Under the pieces are notes generated by a model. The model ran no database searches, was not told the DNA's origin, and saw only the letters and a program-made list of their open reading frames with translations. Shown here piece after piece: positions 22,068 to 34,239 of a DNA stretch of 64,000 nucleotides. Each line of letters starts with the position of its first letter. The stretch's first letter is position 1. Source of the stretch: Urechis unicinctus (Eukaryota; Annelida; Polychaeta; Xenopneusta; Urechidae); contig CM067358.1 of the NCBI GenBank assembly GCA_034190875.2, forward strand, positions 51,028,281 to 51,092,280. The letters are read 5' to 3'. Made by a program: the position numbers and the translations under genes.

Positions 22068-23579
22068 CTACTGGGGTAAGTGCATGTATATATATGCTCG
22101 ATCAATCTTCGGTATCGCTACTGACACAGTGTCTCCCAAACTAAACTCCCGTGCCGTAGTACGTTTCTTTCGGTTGTAGTGGTCAGCCATTTTGCTGACA
22201 GACTTGTACGTACGATCACGTGCCTTGTCTCTGAAACTCTCATGCTTCATTTGTTTGGCTGCTGATGTGTCTGAATCGTCAACTGTAGGTCGCTTTTGGC
22301 TTGCTGATTTTGTTGGTTTATGATCTGGAGTTGAACTTGATTCATCATCTTCAGAAATGTCATCATCTGATGTTTCTGTGGAAATGTTCTGAACACTGTC
22401 TGGGCTTACAGTTTGCTTTGGATTCTCCAATTCCTCCTCGTCAACAACGTGGATCTCTGCCCCAGGAACCATGGCATACTTCGGTTCCTGGCCAAAAACT
22501 AGCTTGTATGGGAGGTCACCGGTTGTATCAGAGGGCTGGGCGTTCATATGGTACATGATACGAGGTAACCACGTGGACCATGGACATGATGTGTCACATT
22601 CTGACTTCATTGCAGCGATGCGTTGCTCAATGACACGGTTGCCACGCTCCACAACACCCTGTGATTGAGAGTGTCGAGGTCGACCTCTAACAAGCGTGAC
22701 ATCATCACCCCAAATCTCAAAGAGGGAATGCAAAAGTTGATTCACAAATTCGCGGCCATTGTCAGAGTGAAAAATCCGCGGTGGACCTAGATATGCCAGT
22801 ACACGTTGTTCGATCATTTCAGCAACTTCGTGGGCTGTTTTCCTCTTTAAAGGAAAGAGTATATGAAACTTCGTGAAGTGATCCACAAAATGGCCAATGT
22901 AATTGAATTCCTGGTCAGGCATGTGCCGCATATCAATCAAATCAATTTGCACTCGCTCTAAGAAATTGTTGCAAATGATGGGTTTCAATGGTGGTCGGAC
23001 GGTTTGTGACTGAGTCAACTGGCATTTCGGGCAGTGTTTGCAAAACTCTTGTATGTAGCTTCGTGTGATTCCGTAGTAGTGATTGTAAACCTGACGACAG
23101 AAACATCAGCAACATGTATTTAGCGGGAAAAGAATTACAAAAGTACCAGGAACTTTATGGACAATTATCAAGGTATCAAGATAATAACCGTTAAATGCAG
23201 CAGCAAATAGAATATTTACATAATAAGAGCATTTCTTGTACCCAGCATGGTCCATTTCGGTCTCGTGTACAGTTTTGACCACATCGAAGATGGTGTCAGT
23301 GGAAACAACCCTCAAGAATTTCTGGTGCTCACCAGTAGCCGCTTTTTTAACAGGAACAACCAGTGCATCTCTTACGCCTAAGGCTGGCAAATCCATTAAG
23401 TCAAATTGCTTGGATTTAACGTAATGTCGAAAATGTGGATTGACCTCTTCAGCAGGGTTTTGAAGATGATGCACAATGTCTTTATATTTCTCGCCAGTTG
23501 TCAATGGTGCTCTTTTACTCTCAACCAGCTTCTGAACGTGTTCATTCAAGATGGCACGCTGGCGTTCTCTGTCAGCCAT
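22068..23579 (-). CDS. GIN/KRBA2-type integrase, two exons, probably mobile-element derived
   Basis: Exon 1 is 23220-23579 (120 codons from ATG) and exon 2 is 22068-23090. The 129-bp intron has donor TATTAT|GTAAAT and acceptor CGTCAG|GT, with phase 0. The product is 460 residues. It has an HHCC zinc-binding domain (H105, H111, C140, C143), then a retroviral-type integrase core with D170 (QIDLID), D230 (HSDNG) and E268 (SQSQGVVERG), so the DDE triad is intact. An acidic Ser-rich linker and a C-terminal KxxVSKMADHYN-type segment follow. Such proteins are usually annotated KRAB-A domain-containing 2-like and derive from Ginger/GIN DNA transposons. The last residues after IPKIDR are atypical, so a downstream exon may be missing or the end altered. 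No terminal inverted repeats were seen nearby. Confidence 0.8.
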
Positions 23580-23599
23580 TTTTTTCTTTTTGCGTTCTC

Positions 23600-24640
23600 T
23601 GTGGTCAGTTTGAAAGTGAAAAATAATTCTTATTGACAGCGCTTATATTCAGAAACTCCCAGCCAGCAGGAGCACGGGAGCGTCCGTGACGTGGAGCGTC
23701 CGCGACGTATGATTGCGTCTCCCAGACGCCTGGTCCGTCGTTAAATTGCACTTGTCCCTTCCAACAAACACCCATTCCCGATACGACATTGTCGCCAAGC
23801 GAGCTGACGCCAGGTGGTAACGTTGACAAGTATATCTGTGATACCATCTACCAATAACAACACCGTGTCATCGGATATACGAAACGGAGTCAATGTCATG
23901 ATTAAGTGCGTGCAGGTTAAAACCTGGCTATTCACGCAAAACAATTCATGTGGCATTCTGCAAGCTTTGATAGGAACATATGACAAAATATAATTTGCTA
24001 AAACTCACAAAAATTGATTCACCGTCAGACCAACGGCAGCGATTGTGGGGTATTTGCCATCCGTTTGCCAAGACCCTGCTAAGAGCACACGACCCCTGCA
24101 TCCAAAGCTATATCTACCCCAGACAACACCTTGCGGATTCACTGCAAGCTGGTGACTAGCATAGTGATGCGGACACCTGACATTCTTATGTCACTTTAAG
24201 ATGGTTTTTGCTTCCACAGATGATATCTGTTGGATTTGATGTTGATTTCTATTACTTTTTATGATGATTTTCTTTTCACATACTATGGGTCTTATCCATC
24301 CTCAGAAATGGTCAGAAGCATCTGCAGATGGGTCTGACCATCTGCAGATTATTTTGTTCCTTATCATGTTTTCCCTGTGTTGCTTAGAATATGGTACTAC
24401 GGCACATATTTGCGTGCATTAGGTTGCACGTAACGGAAATAAATATAAATCTGTAATTTTTTTTGCAACGAGTTTTGTAATCAGCAGTTGCGTCAAAACC
24501 ATTTGTGGATGATTTTCTTTACATCGTATGTTTACATCGTATGTAAGTAACGCATGGGATTTGGCAAAATGACTATGCCACTGAGTTTTTCGTTTGTTCG
24601 TATTGTAGCCAAAAGCAGGAATAACTTAAAATACATAAGT
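23600..24640. other. Upstream flank of the integrase gene
   Basis: GC-richer sequence at 23650-23830 could hold the integrase promoter or more of the parent element. Minus-strand frames here are short and unrecognised. At 24310-24345 CATCTGCAGATG motifs appear, related to the palindromes just downstream. Confidence 0.4.
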
Positions 24641-24908
24641 ATAAGACGATGCAACCCTGATCCGCAATTGGGTCAGAACCATCTGCAGATGGGTCGCTCT
24701 CATTCCGTCACGGGGATCGGCAGATGGGTCGCCCAGATGGGTCTGTCCGGTAAACGGGTCAGACCCATCTGCAGATGGGACAGATCGGCAGATGGGTTGT
24801 AACCCATCTATATATATATGCATCGGTAAAAACATGTTTATTAATAAATCAGATATATCATCTATATTATATAATAGAAATATATATATAAGATAGTAGG
24901 GTATATAT

Positions 24909-24987
<79 letters not shown>

Positions 24988-25250
24988 TATATATATATAT
25001 GTCAACCAACCGTGAAGGCTGAAGATGGCGAGGAATATTCGCGAACAACCTGAATGACGTCACTGTCCGGAAATTCGACCCATCTGTCGATCGGTAAACG
25101 GGTCAGACCCATCTGCAGATGGGACAGATCGGCAGATGGGTTGTAACATATATATATATATATGATAAAAAAACATAGTAGGGTTTATTAATAAATATAA
25201 ATATATCATATATATATATTTATAAATAGAAATATATATATATATAGTAG

Positions 25251-25310
<60 letters not shown>

Positions 25311-25420
25311 ATATATATATTATATATATATATATGTCAACCAAACGTGAAGGCTGAAGATGGCGAGGAATATTCGCGAACAACCTGAATGACGTCACTG
25401 TCCGGAAATTCACGAATTTT
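24640..25420. repeat. Tandem duplication of a palindrome-TA tract-flank unit
   Basis: Two units of about 340 bp. Each begins with TAAACGGGTCAGACC (24751 and 25095) leading into the perfect 16-bp palindrome CCCATCTGCAGATGGG and then CAGATCGGCAGATGGG. A long TA tract follows, and then a shared GC-richer flank starting GTCAACCAA (25001 and 25336) with GGCGAGGAATATTCGCGAAC and TGACGTCACTGTCCGG. The TA tracts differ between units. CAGATGGG motifs also occur upstream at 24680-24745. Tyr/Ile-only frames here are artefacts. Confidence 0.85.
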
Positions 25421-25903
25421 ACCGAGCGGTATCTTGTCAGATTCGACGTGGAAAATGTACATTTAAAAATCATTTTTCTAAAAGAAAAAAAACGCGCAGT
25501 CACTTTATTTTGGTTACGATACTCTTTTAAAACATAGAACTTTTGAAAAATGGAATAAAAAAATCTTTGTAGTTGACCTTTAAATATTCTTATCATATAA
25601 ATTAAGAATTACCCTGTGCACTCACATCCATACTGATTCTACAAGCTCAGTTTTCTTATAACTCGAACATAGGATTTTCCTATCTTTGAGGAAAGTTTTC
25701 GGATGGTGTACTTTCCACTAAGAAGGGGACAGTGATGACATGGTGTAGCAACTGTCACGCACGCTAACTTTGAAATGATATCGGGTAAATACTGATGTTC
25801 TTGCAGAATACTCTCCAGGCAACATTTTGGATCACTATTTTATGATAATCTCTGTGATTGAGAACTGTTTCAAATGTGTTCATTGCGATGTGACAGCATT
25901 CAG

Positions 25904-26077
25904 ATGAACTTAAGAGAAGCTCAGAATACGCTTGACACCTTCGGCGACGTCTTTGATGACCCTGACAGCTTTAGAAACACGCAACAAGAACGCGCGCAAC
26001 AACGCAGCAACTTAAAACAGCAACTGGTAAAGCGCGAACAAAGTGTTGAAAGCTTGAGTAACATGCCCCCAGTTCCG
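25904..26077 (+). CDS. Possible internal exon, Gln-rich helical segment
   Basis: A 174-base segment bounded by the acceptor CAGCATTCAG and the donor CCG|GTAAAA is open in phase 0 for 58 codons. It encodes a hydrophilic, Asn/Gln/Arg-rich, probably helical sequence beginning [13 protein letters not shown] and ending SNMPPVP. The codon content looks like real protein. A TA tract begins 11 bases inside the following intron. No partner exon was found, so the parent gene is unknown; it may also be a relic. Confidence 0.4.
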
Positions 26078-26078
26078 G

Positions 26079-26739
<661 letters not shown>

Positions 26740-26740
<1 letters not shown>

Positions 26741-27715
26741 TATATATATATATAATTATAAATATGTATATAGATATCTATATATCTGAACACGTAGATT
26801 TATAGATGCATATATTTATATCTATTAATCATATTTATACGAATAAATATGCATACATACCATGTATTTAAATGTATATATATATACTTATATATATATA
26901 TATATACATGTTCATATATAATATAGCTGTCTTAATATAGCAAAACATTAGGCTTGGATTAAACGTTGGGTTAGACACACAGAACTTAAGTTTCATCAAC
27001 AATAATTATGATATGGTTGATATATAATCCAGCGAGTTGTTCGTCTCACTCCTTTAATAATTGCATAAGCCCAGGGGACTAAACATGTGAATCAAATGAA
27101 GCTAAAGAGGGTTTCAGTTGCACCGAGATTATATGTCCACTCACAGTTTAAAACGTAAATATCATTATTAAATGTGTGATTGAATTTAAGTTTAAGGGCT
27201 GACAAGCTGATTAATGGCCAGTTCTAACCAAAGCCCCCGTTCTCGTAACTTCATTATAGGCGGGTTTTCCCGACAATGTACCTACACAAAGTTGCTACGC
27301 AACACAAAATAAACTTGCTAGCATTACGCCTGAGGCTACAAACAGACACGCGTGTGCGCAAACATGAAACCCCTGATGACGTCAATACGCAATGAATATA
27401 CAGATGAAGAAATGGTCGCAACATATGTATTAGCTACTCTGTCCGTATTAGGCCTGCAGGGATATTTCGTAAACCACACGCCACATTTTTATTTCATATA
27501 ACATTTTATTCATCAGGGTGTTCATACAATGACACTAATGCACAGCGTCACCCAAATTATAAGAAAGCGATATGATGCTATCGTTAACTAAATCTACTTG
27601 ACAACGTGTAAGTAACCCATCTAATTTGATGCAAACTCAGATGGCAAAACACATATCATGCCTATCACAAATCACATCTAGCGCATTGTGCTGGAGGCAA
27701 TATCACAAAATGTAT
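26740..27715. other. AT-rich non-coding stretch
   Basis: Degenerate TA-rich sequence continues to about 26930, then unique AT-rich sequence with no recognised feature. Confidence 0.5.
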
Positions 27716-27717
27716 AT

Positions 27718-28070
27718 GTATAAATTTATATAGATATTTAATTATATACATATTTACAACGGCTGTGCAAGAGGTTGAAACTAACTAATTTTTTTTCTTC
27801 AAAATATTAGCATATATATGCGTGGGAAAGTTTTCGTGGTAATCTTTCAGAGTGATCAAATTTGCTTTGAATCCGTTTTACCGGTGTTGCTGTATAAATT
27901 TATATTAATATTTAATTATATACATATTTGCAACGGCTGTGCAAGAGGTTGGAAACTAATAATTAATTTATGTTTGTTCAAATATTAGCATATATATGCA
28001 TGGGGAAGTTTTCGTGGTAATCTTTCAGGGTGACCAAATTTGCTTTGAATCCGTTTTACCGGTGTTGCTG
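27718..28070. repeat. About 175-bp tandem duplication
   Basis: The segment from GTATAAATTTATAT through CCGTTTTACCGGTGTTGCTG (27718-27892) is repeated at 27892-28070 with small indels. Shared blocks include CAACGGCTGTGCAAGAGGTT and TTTTCGTGGTAATCTTTCAG. Confidence 0.93.
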
Positions 28071-28073
28071 AAT

Positions 28074-28322
28074 TCACGGGATGATTCTTTTACTCACAGT
28101 GACTTCACACGCTGCCCACAATGCTTCGCGCTGCTTCCGCCCTTTAGCCGGAGGTGCAATTTCCAGAAGGTCTTCTGATTCGAGCATTTGGTTGCTAATT
28201 TTCACTCGACTTGTCGTCGAATTACGTGTCAAGTGTACAGGGAAGTTCTCTAAATCGCTATAGAAGGAAACTTGAGCTGTGTAACATCTAGGATTTTCCG
28301 TACAGTCTTCCAGCGAAAGCAT
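28074..28322 (-). CDS. Unrecognised short ORF, doubtful
   Basis: An 82-codon frame with a genuine ATG lies directly beside the tandem duplication. It is hydrophilic, beginning MLSLEDCTENPRCYTAQ, with a basic PPAKGRKQRE stretch. No domain is recognised and no splice partner was found. It may be a small exon, a transposon fragment or chance. Confidence 0.2.
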   Translation of the reverse strand: MLSLEDCTENPRCYTAQVSFYSDLENFPVHLTRNSTTSRVKISNQMLESEDLLEIAPPAKGRKQREALWAACEVTVSKRIIP

Positions 28323-28329
28323 TAACGTC

Positions 28330-29900
28330 TACATCACCGATACTGTATGTCTAAATAATTTATTCTTTGAATTTTTTTCTGACTATGAACTGTATGCTAG
28401 ACTATTATCTGAATACAAAATAATTTGATACTGATGCTAACTCATTTTATTGTGAAGGTGTTCATCCCCGGTACCACAAAGGTCCGGCCTCCTGCCAGCT
28501 TTTGCAATACGGTTTGGTGCAAAATGTGATGCATATGACCCCTCGTGACTCCATAACTACTGTCTTGCGGGCTGTTGTTACATTAATCGATGATTTTAGC
28601 TGACCGCTGAAAACAGCTCTTTCAAGCATAAGGCTCCCAGTTGTTAGAAAAGTCATGGCCTAATTTGACATGCTATCCATGCCATCAGAATACTAACACC
28701 AGCTTGAAGTCATTGTCAAATTGTCAATCACATCATTCTTTGCCACACTTGCTGCCCCCTATTGGCATACTGTCAAACTGTTGCCTTTTCGGTTGTGGGT
28801 TTGATTCCAACATGCCTGGCATTAAGTTATAAAACATCTACAAGTTTGATCCTGCTGTCGTTATATGATAGATTTATATCATGGATACTTTCCAAGAATC
28901 CATAAAAAAATGATCTTGTAAATCTCAATTCTAAAGATCCAACCTCTGCTTATGTTTGTTAACAACTGAAATAAGACCTTGGCTAATTTTCAATGATATC
29001 ATTCCACAGTTCTCAAAATTACACATATGTAATATATATAGATGGCTCATTGCAAACCAAGAAAAAAGTCATGTATGATCTTTGACCCATAATTTATAAG
29101 TGGCGAATTCAATTCTCTTGTACTACAGAGGAAAATATGTATCTGTATGTTTTCTTATATACCATGCCAGCATCCCCGAACTACACATTAGAACCTCCGA
29201 GGTCGATGGTTCGGTGCTCACTAAATACAACCAACCCTGTATGGATATTTGAGTTTTTGAAGGAATAACAATGGCAAACAATTTCCCATACCAAGTGTTC
29301 TTATAAAACAATCTAGTTCCCCTTATTCACATATAGAACCCTCTCATTTTGTTGGTTCCCCGCAAACCAAATAACTATGTTCTGAATGAGCATTAACAAC
29401 CATTGGCACGTGTTCTAATAAAGGAAGCTATATGCCCGTAATTATACATATATTTTGATGGGAGTGTACCCGCTTAGCGACGCTTCAAGCTCTTTGGTTC
29501 AATTGCAAGACCAGAGAAAAAAACCTACGGGCTCTGTGATCATTTGCACACAATGTAAACCATAAGCATTATGATTTAGTTCTGTCATAATGTTTAATTG
29601 CAAATCATGACAAAAGAAGAAGAGCGTCATGATTTAATGGCCTTGCTCTATATAGCATATTGGAATACCCCGGTTATGTAAAAGACACTAGTGTTTTACC
29701 TTTGGGGCCGGTCGTTTGTTTTGAGAGCAGGAATTTTCTTTGGTATTGTCATATCTAAGCAGTTGGTAATTTGAGATAGATAAACTACTCAACCTAGCAC
29801 AGCTTAGCAAAATAGACAAACATACAGCCATTCGGGAGCGTAAGCTTGCAAGCTTGTGGTAAGAAAGACAAGTAAGCTGCCTCTGTAATCAGCTGCTGAC
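28330..29900. other. Non-coding stretch
   Basis: No gene is recognised. A box B-like GGTTTGATTCC occurs at about 28798-28808 without a matching box A. Confidence 0.45.
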
Positions 29901-29916
29901 CCAAATACGCCGCACC

Positions 29917-30160
29917 ATGGAAACGATCAACAGACTTCTTAATGAGGACACAACGCTGACCCCTACACTAGCGGACAAGCCCGGTGTGAAGGAATGGATA
30001 AAAAAACAGCTGAACTCCTTCGCAAACGCCCTGAAAGGCCTAGCAGGTAAGGCAGCAGCTGCCCTACTATGGATCATCAGCTTCATAGTATCATGGCTGT
30101 TCAAGTAAGCTGCAAAGGTGGCAGATCATGTTTGGGCTGCAGTCGTAGGTCACGGAGCTT
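29917..30160 (+). pseudogene. Relic of a transposon-encoded membrane-tail ORF
   Basis: A 63-codon frame starts at CACCATGG and begins METINRLLNED. After a Pro-rich break it continues KEWIKKQL, then GLAGKAAAALLWI and FIVSWLFK, that is, an amphipathic basic helix followed by a hydrophobic segment. After TAA the same frame continues AAKVADHVWAAVV. I recall this arrangement (INRLLNEDT, a hydrophobic part, VKEWVKKQL, LAGKAAAALPGII, SIVSWLL) from the C-terminal region of an abundant repeat-associated ORF in cnidarians and amphioxus. Compared with that, the copy has lost its middle segment and gained a stop. The element class is not established. Confidence 0.45.
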
Positions 30161-30816
30161 CAGCAGGGAAAATGTCGTTTAATATGGTCGGCCATACTGC
30201 TGATGCAATAGCAAGGACAAGTTTTAGCAAATGGAAAGGAAACAATGTAAAAAAGATCATATTTAAGAACACAAATGGAACAAACGGAACAAAGAGACAC
30301 CAATCCTTGCAGATGTTTACCGAGCCGAGCACTGATGACTTTGTCCTGCCCCTGTTGTGTGGCGCCAAGAACTCGTACTGCTTGAGCATGAATTCCTGGA
30401 GAGGGGTCAGTCTGGTCTGTCCCTTGCCAGACTTCAGTTTCTGCTCCTTACCCTTCTGCTTGAAATAATCAGGGCGCATTGACTCAAACCGCGTCATGAT
30501 GATGGATGCTCTCCTCACTGCCTCTCTCCTTCTGCTCCTTTTGGGGTTGGTTTTTCTTCCTTGGGGAGCTTTGTGTGGATGCTCGATCTCTTCTTCCCCT
30601 TCTGTTCTCTTTTATTTGCTTTGGGCATCTTCTTGTACTTGTACTATGACACTGTGGATAATCTGATGGATGATGCGATGAGCCGCATTTCATAGCATGC
30701 GACCCCCAATGTCTGGCCAATTTCCTGCCGGGCGCCGATATATCGATTGTCTGGGCTGTCAAAAATCTGGCTCGGCGTCCGCCCGATGTGTGCCCTGCTG
30801 GACATCGTCCAGGCAT
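30150..30816 (-). pseudogene. Possible decayed ORF of an unknown element
   Basis: Two overlapping minus-strand frames look like protein: a Lys/Arg-rich piece (MPKANKREQKGKKRSS, about 30533-30630) and, one frame away, TRFESMRPDYFKQKGKEQK through LQEFMLKQYEFLAPHN (about 30340-30497). A single indel near 30515 would join them. I do not recognise the product. It lies next to the transposon relic at 29.9 kb on the opposite strand. Confidence 0.25.
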
Positions 30817-30829
30817 CAGCCGATTTATT

Positions 30830-32690
30830 TATATCCGTCGCAAATGGATCGCACGCTAATTGTCACTTGAGTATAATGTTTTTCCATGCAGCCGGTGGAT
30901 CGTGGCCTTTACCCTATTTACCTACGCCTATTCCACGAAAATGCTTTTCAATCATAAAAGTCCAAAGAACCCGTTTTCACGCCATGGTTGGGCACCGGAA
31001 GGCGCTGAATGAGAAGGAGGTAAAAGCCACACATCGGGACACATTAAGAAGCGGTGTTTAATACATAATTCCACTGTTCATCGTGGTAGGTTATCATCTT
31101 ATTGTTCTGTATTAAACCAAAGGTCATGTCAACGACCTTTTTAATAATTATAAATAATAACCGACTAAAGGGTTGAGAGAATAAGTATATACTTTGGTAT
31201 TGTTATTGAAAGAATTTCTAGTTTATTTCACTGTTCAAGGCGGTTCATGACGACCATGATACAATTTAATAGGAGAACCGATGAAAGCAACTGTCGCAAT
31301 ACGCTTAATGTTTTTGTTACTGTGATAAATTGTCCAAGGCAAGAGATGATAATTTAGCGTGGGTCTAAATTCTGCCTACTATGAGTGGACAAACCTTGTC
31401 GACTGAGTATCAAAAATTATGTAAATGAATATAATCAAACATATCGGGCAAATGAGTGTTAAATGCAGGAAATTAGCACTCGCTCAAATGTTGTGAGCAT
31501 GTTGATCAATGACAGGTTTCGGATAGGCCAACTTGGGTAGGCATACTGACTATTGGATGCATTGTATTTTAAAGAGTTTGTAAGAAGGAAAGTGGTATGA
31601 ACTGAACACGCTTCCCGCAATGATAATTCATATCGCTAAATGATATAAACTAAATCAACTACGCGGGCTTGCAGAGAGTGTTATGATATATGAAATTCTT
31701 TCTGGGTGATTCTCACTTTAATGCGATATGAAGTATGCAGTATCTGTGAATGAGAGTTTTGCTATATGGGACATTCAGTCGACAAATGTAATCTAATTCA
31801 GTGGTCATTAACGGTAAGTAAGCAACCAGACGTACACCAATCAAGGTGAAGTTGCTTCGGCTGCATAAAGCATCGGCTGCAATTTGTTTTACAAATCACG
31901 GCGTGAAAATGATCATCATTGGTTCAACAATGGCGTCACCTTATGAGACTGCAGGTCTTCGCCCCATGATTTGGCAATGGCCTGATCAAAGATCGGCCTG
32001 ACACATTTTCGGTGACACTTTGCAGCAGTTTGCATTACACTGTTGCTTCATCCAAATTGAGATGTCTGTTATGTTTGGGTTCAGTATCCGCCATGTGAAC
32101 CAGCTTTGTAATATTACACTTAACAGAGGATCAAACGCCTAAGGTAAACTTCATACTAAGGTATTCAGTTTGAAAGACTTCTCTAGAAACTGTATGTGAT
32201 GGCTTCGTCGTCAATTGGGCTCATCAGGAATGAGAGCCGGTTATCTCCATTACGAGGTCTGATGAAATTTACAGTAAATCACTATACAATCAATAATTGG
32301 AAACTGTAGCAATCGATTATTATCAATGTGAGTTTATTTGTAACTATAATAAGCTGTCCATCATGCTGTAATATACATACAAACATAAGTGGGTATGTGT
32401 GGGTTATTCAGGTGAACAATAAAAGTCTATTACCCATTTCGGATTATACAGAGTTTAAGAATCATGGCGGTAATATTTGCAGATTCTTAATTCTGCAATA
32501 ATCAGCGACAAACTGGACTCGTAAGACAGGGTCGTTGAAGCTACAACCTTTAAATCCCATAATGAAGTTACAATTTGTTGTAAGACCAGTCAATTATTTC
32601 ACACTTCCACGCTTACAGCCATAATTGTCTGAAAATAACTTGACGCTATTATTCACCAGCGATAACACCAGAACCGAAACAATACGGACC
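30830..32690. other. Non-coding stretch
   Basis: AT-rich unique sequence. I see no repeats, RNA genes or exons that I can defend. Confidence 0.5.
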
Positions 32691-32698
32691 AGGGGTTG

Positions 32699-32803
32699 CT
32701 AACCTGGCTGTGGTACTGGGTAAGAAGGCTGTGGTACTGGAGAAGAAAGCTGTGGTACTGCAGAAGATGGTGGTGGTACCCCAGTAAAAGACGTCTGAAG
32801 GCT
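32699..32803 (-). CDS. Possible proline-rich exon
   Basis: On the minus strand, after an acceptor-like CCAGCCTTCAG, a frame encodes a Pro/Ser/Val-rich sequence. A repeated VPQ-type motif occurs three times (SAVPQLSSPVPQPSYPVPQP) and is followed by CAG|GTTAGC, a usable donor. The underlying 21-24 base repeat could equally be a small minisatellite. It lies downstream of the KCTD gene; no link to it is shown. Confidence 0.25.
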   Translation of the reverse strand, partial: SLQTSFTGVPPPSSAVPQLSSPVPQPSYPVPQPG

Positions 32804-33374
32804 GGGATATGAAGCAAAAGAGTAGGGTTGCAGCAAACGAACTGATATTACAAAGTACAGGAAGAGGTGCAACTTAGAAGGCCGAGTCAAGATAAAAGAA
32901 ATCAGAGGTGTGGAGGCAGCCCCCTGGACAAAGAGGTTGGGGTCTTGATGAGGTGAAAGAGAGTGCCATATCAATTGAAAACACAATTCCATTTATTCAT
33001 CTCCTGATGTTGATAAACTACAGAAAGCATACAAGTATCACTATTGATCAGCACACGGGACTGCCATGATCAACATCCCAATATGTGATACAGCTCCGAT
33101 CACTTGCTACCCCTTAAACCGAAAGTGAGCAGTCCTTTTGCAATGCATTGGAAATACCCCCATATACTGTATACTGTACTTAAAAATATCAAGATCATAA
33201 GACAATATGTGGATAATATGGTTCATATTGTTTAGAAATATTCACAGTATAAGAATGACATCCAATAAATAAATACAATAAATACTGCATGCTATATCAA
33301 CAAGCCTCATACACTGTATATTCTGTCTTAATACACAGCAGTTACAGATCCTTCAAACTTCCAAAAGGGAACCA

Positions 33375-33380
33375 TTTATT
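33375..33380 (-). promoter_or_regulatory. Candidate polyadenylation signal of the KCTD gene
   Basis: AATAAA on the minus strand lies about 145 bases beyond the KCTD stop codon. Confidence 0.45.
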
Positions 33381-33522
33381 TAATATCACTCTTTAAATCA
33401 TACACACAGCCACAAAACCTTCAATAATATCGAGTCAAACAATACTATAAAGTAAATGGGCAGCCAGATCAAAGTCTACTAGTGATATGTAATATCTATG
33501 GTTTAGTGAATGGTATCAATGT

Positions 33523-34230
33523 TTAGCATTCATCCTCAAGCAGCCAGCGGTCCCTAAAAGTCTGCTCAATCACAAGACAACTCACCATAGACTTACTGTC
33601 ATAACCTGACGATGAAGACATGTTAGAGTCCAATAATGTCCAGCCGTTATCCTGGAGATACTCGCCTAATTTCACCCTCACGTTAGAGCCACAGAGTGTC
33701 AGCTCAGAGAACTCGAGATCGTCCTTTTGTAGCCTCTCCATAGGTCGCTCTATCAGCTGAGGCGGAAGCTGCCCCACCACGTCATTTCGACCGATCACAA
33801 CGGTTTTAACACGAGAATTTTTCGTTGGCATGGTCGCGGTTGATCCAGTTCTGAGTTCAATCACCTCCAGCAGTCGACCTTTACGGCTGCGTCGACTCGC
33901 TTCCCTTTGGCGTTTGACTTCTGTCAATGCTTTAATCATAGGTTCTATTTGGTAAAAGTCTGCCTCGGCCAGAAGAGGATCTAAGAGTTTGAAATCATCA
34001 GGCAAGTTAAGTTGTGAGGATCGTAGGAAGTTGAGTACATGAGTAAAGAGGTGGCCGTCTCTGTCGATGAAGTAGCAGCCGTCTGAGTCCTTGGTGGAGT
34101 GGAGAGACCCATTGAACATGGCCCCCAGCATGGAGTGGGGGTAGTGGGACAGAGTCACTCTGGTGGTCGTGTGAACGACACCACCCACGTTGAGCTTCAC
34201 AATATCGTGTGACATGCTGACATCATGCAT
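33523..34230 (-). CDS. KCTD-family BTB/POZ (T1-type) protein, KCTD6/21-like
   Basis: A single coding exon of 235 residues, the usual length of KCTD6/11/21 proteins. Residues 9-103 form a T1-type BTB domain: IVKLNVGG at 10-17, HYPHSMLGAMF at 29-39, YFIDRDGHLFTHVLNFLR at 53-70 and EADFYQIEPMI at 89-99. These are hallmark KCTD motifs. A Lys/Arg-rich linker (about 106-120) leads to a C-terminal domain. Family members act as Cullin-3 adaptors or oligomeric scaffolds; which role applies here is not shown. An in-frame TGA 15 bases upstream confirms that coding starts at or after 34230; a second ATG (M6) is possible. A CTCCCTCTGAG acceptor-like site just upstream suggests an intron in the 5' UTR. Confidence 0.92.
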   Translation of the reverse strand: MHDVSMSHDIVKLNVGGVVHTTTRVTLSHYPHSMLGAMFNGSLHSTKDSDGCYFIDRDGHLFTHVLNFLRSSQLNLPDDFKLLDPLLAEADFYQIEPMIKALTEVKRQREASRRSRKGRLLEVIELRTGSTATMPTKNSRVKTVVIGRNDVVGQLPPQLIERPMERLQKDDLEFSELTLCGSNVRVKLGEYLQDNGWTLLDSNMSSSSGYDSKSMVSCLVIEQTFRDRWLLEDEC

Positions 34231-34239
34231 CTGGCATTG

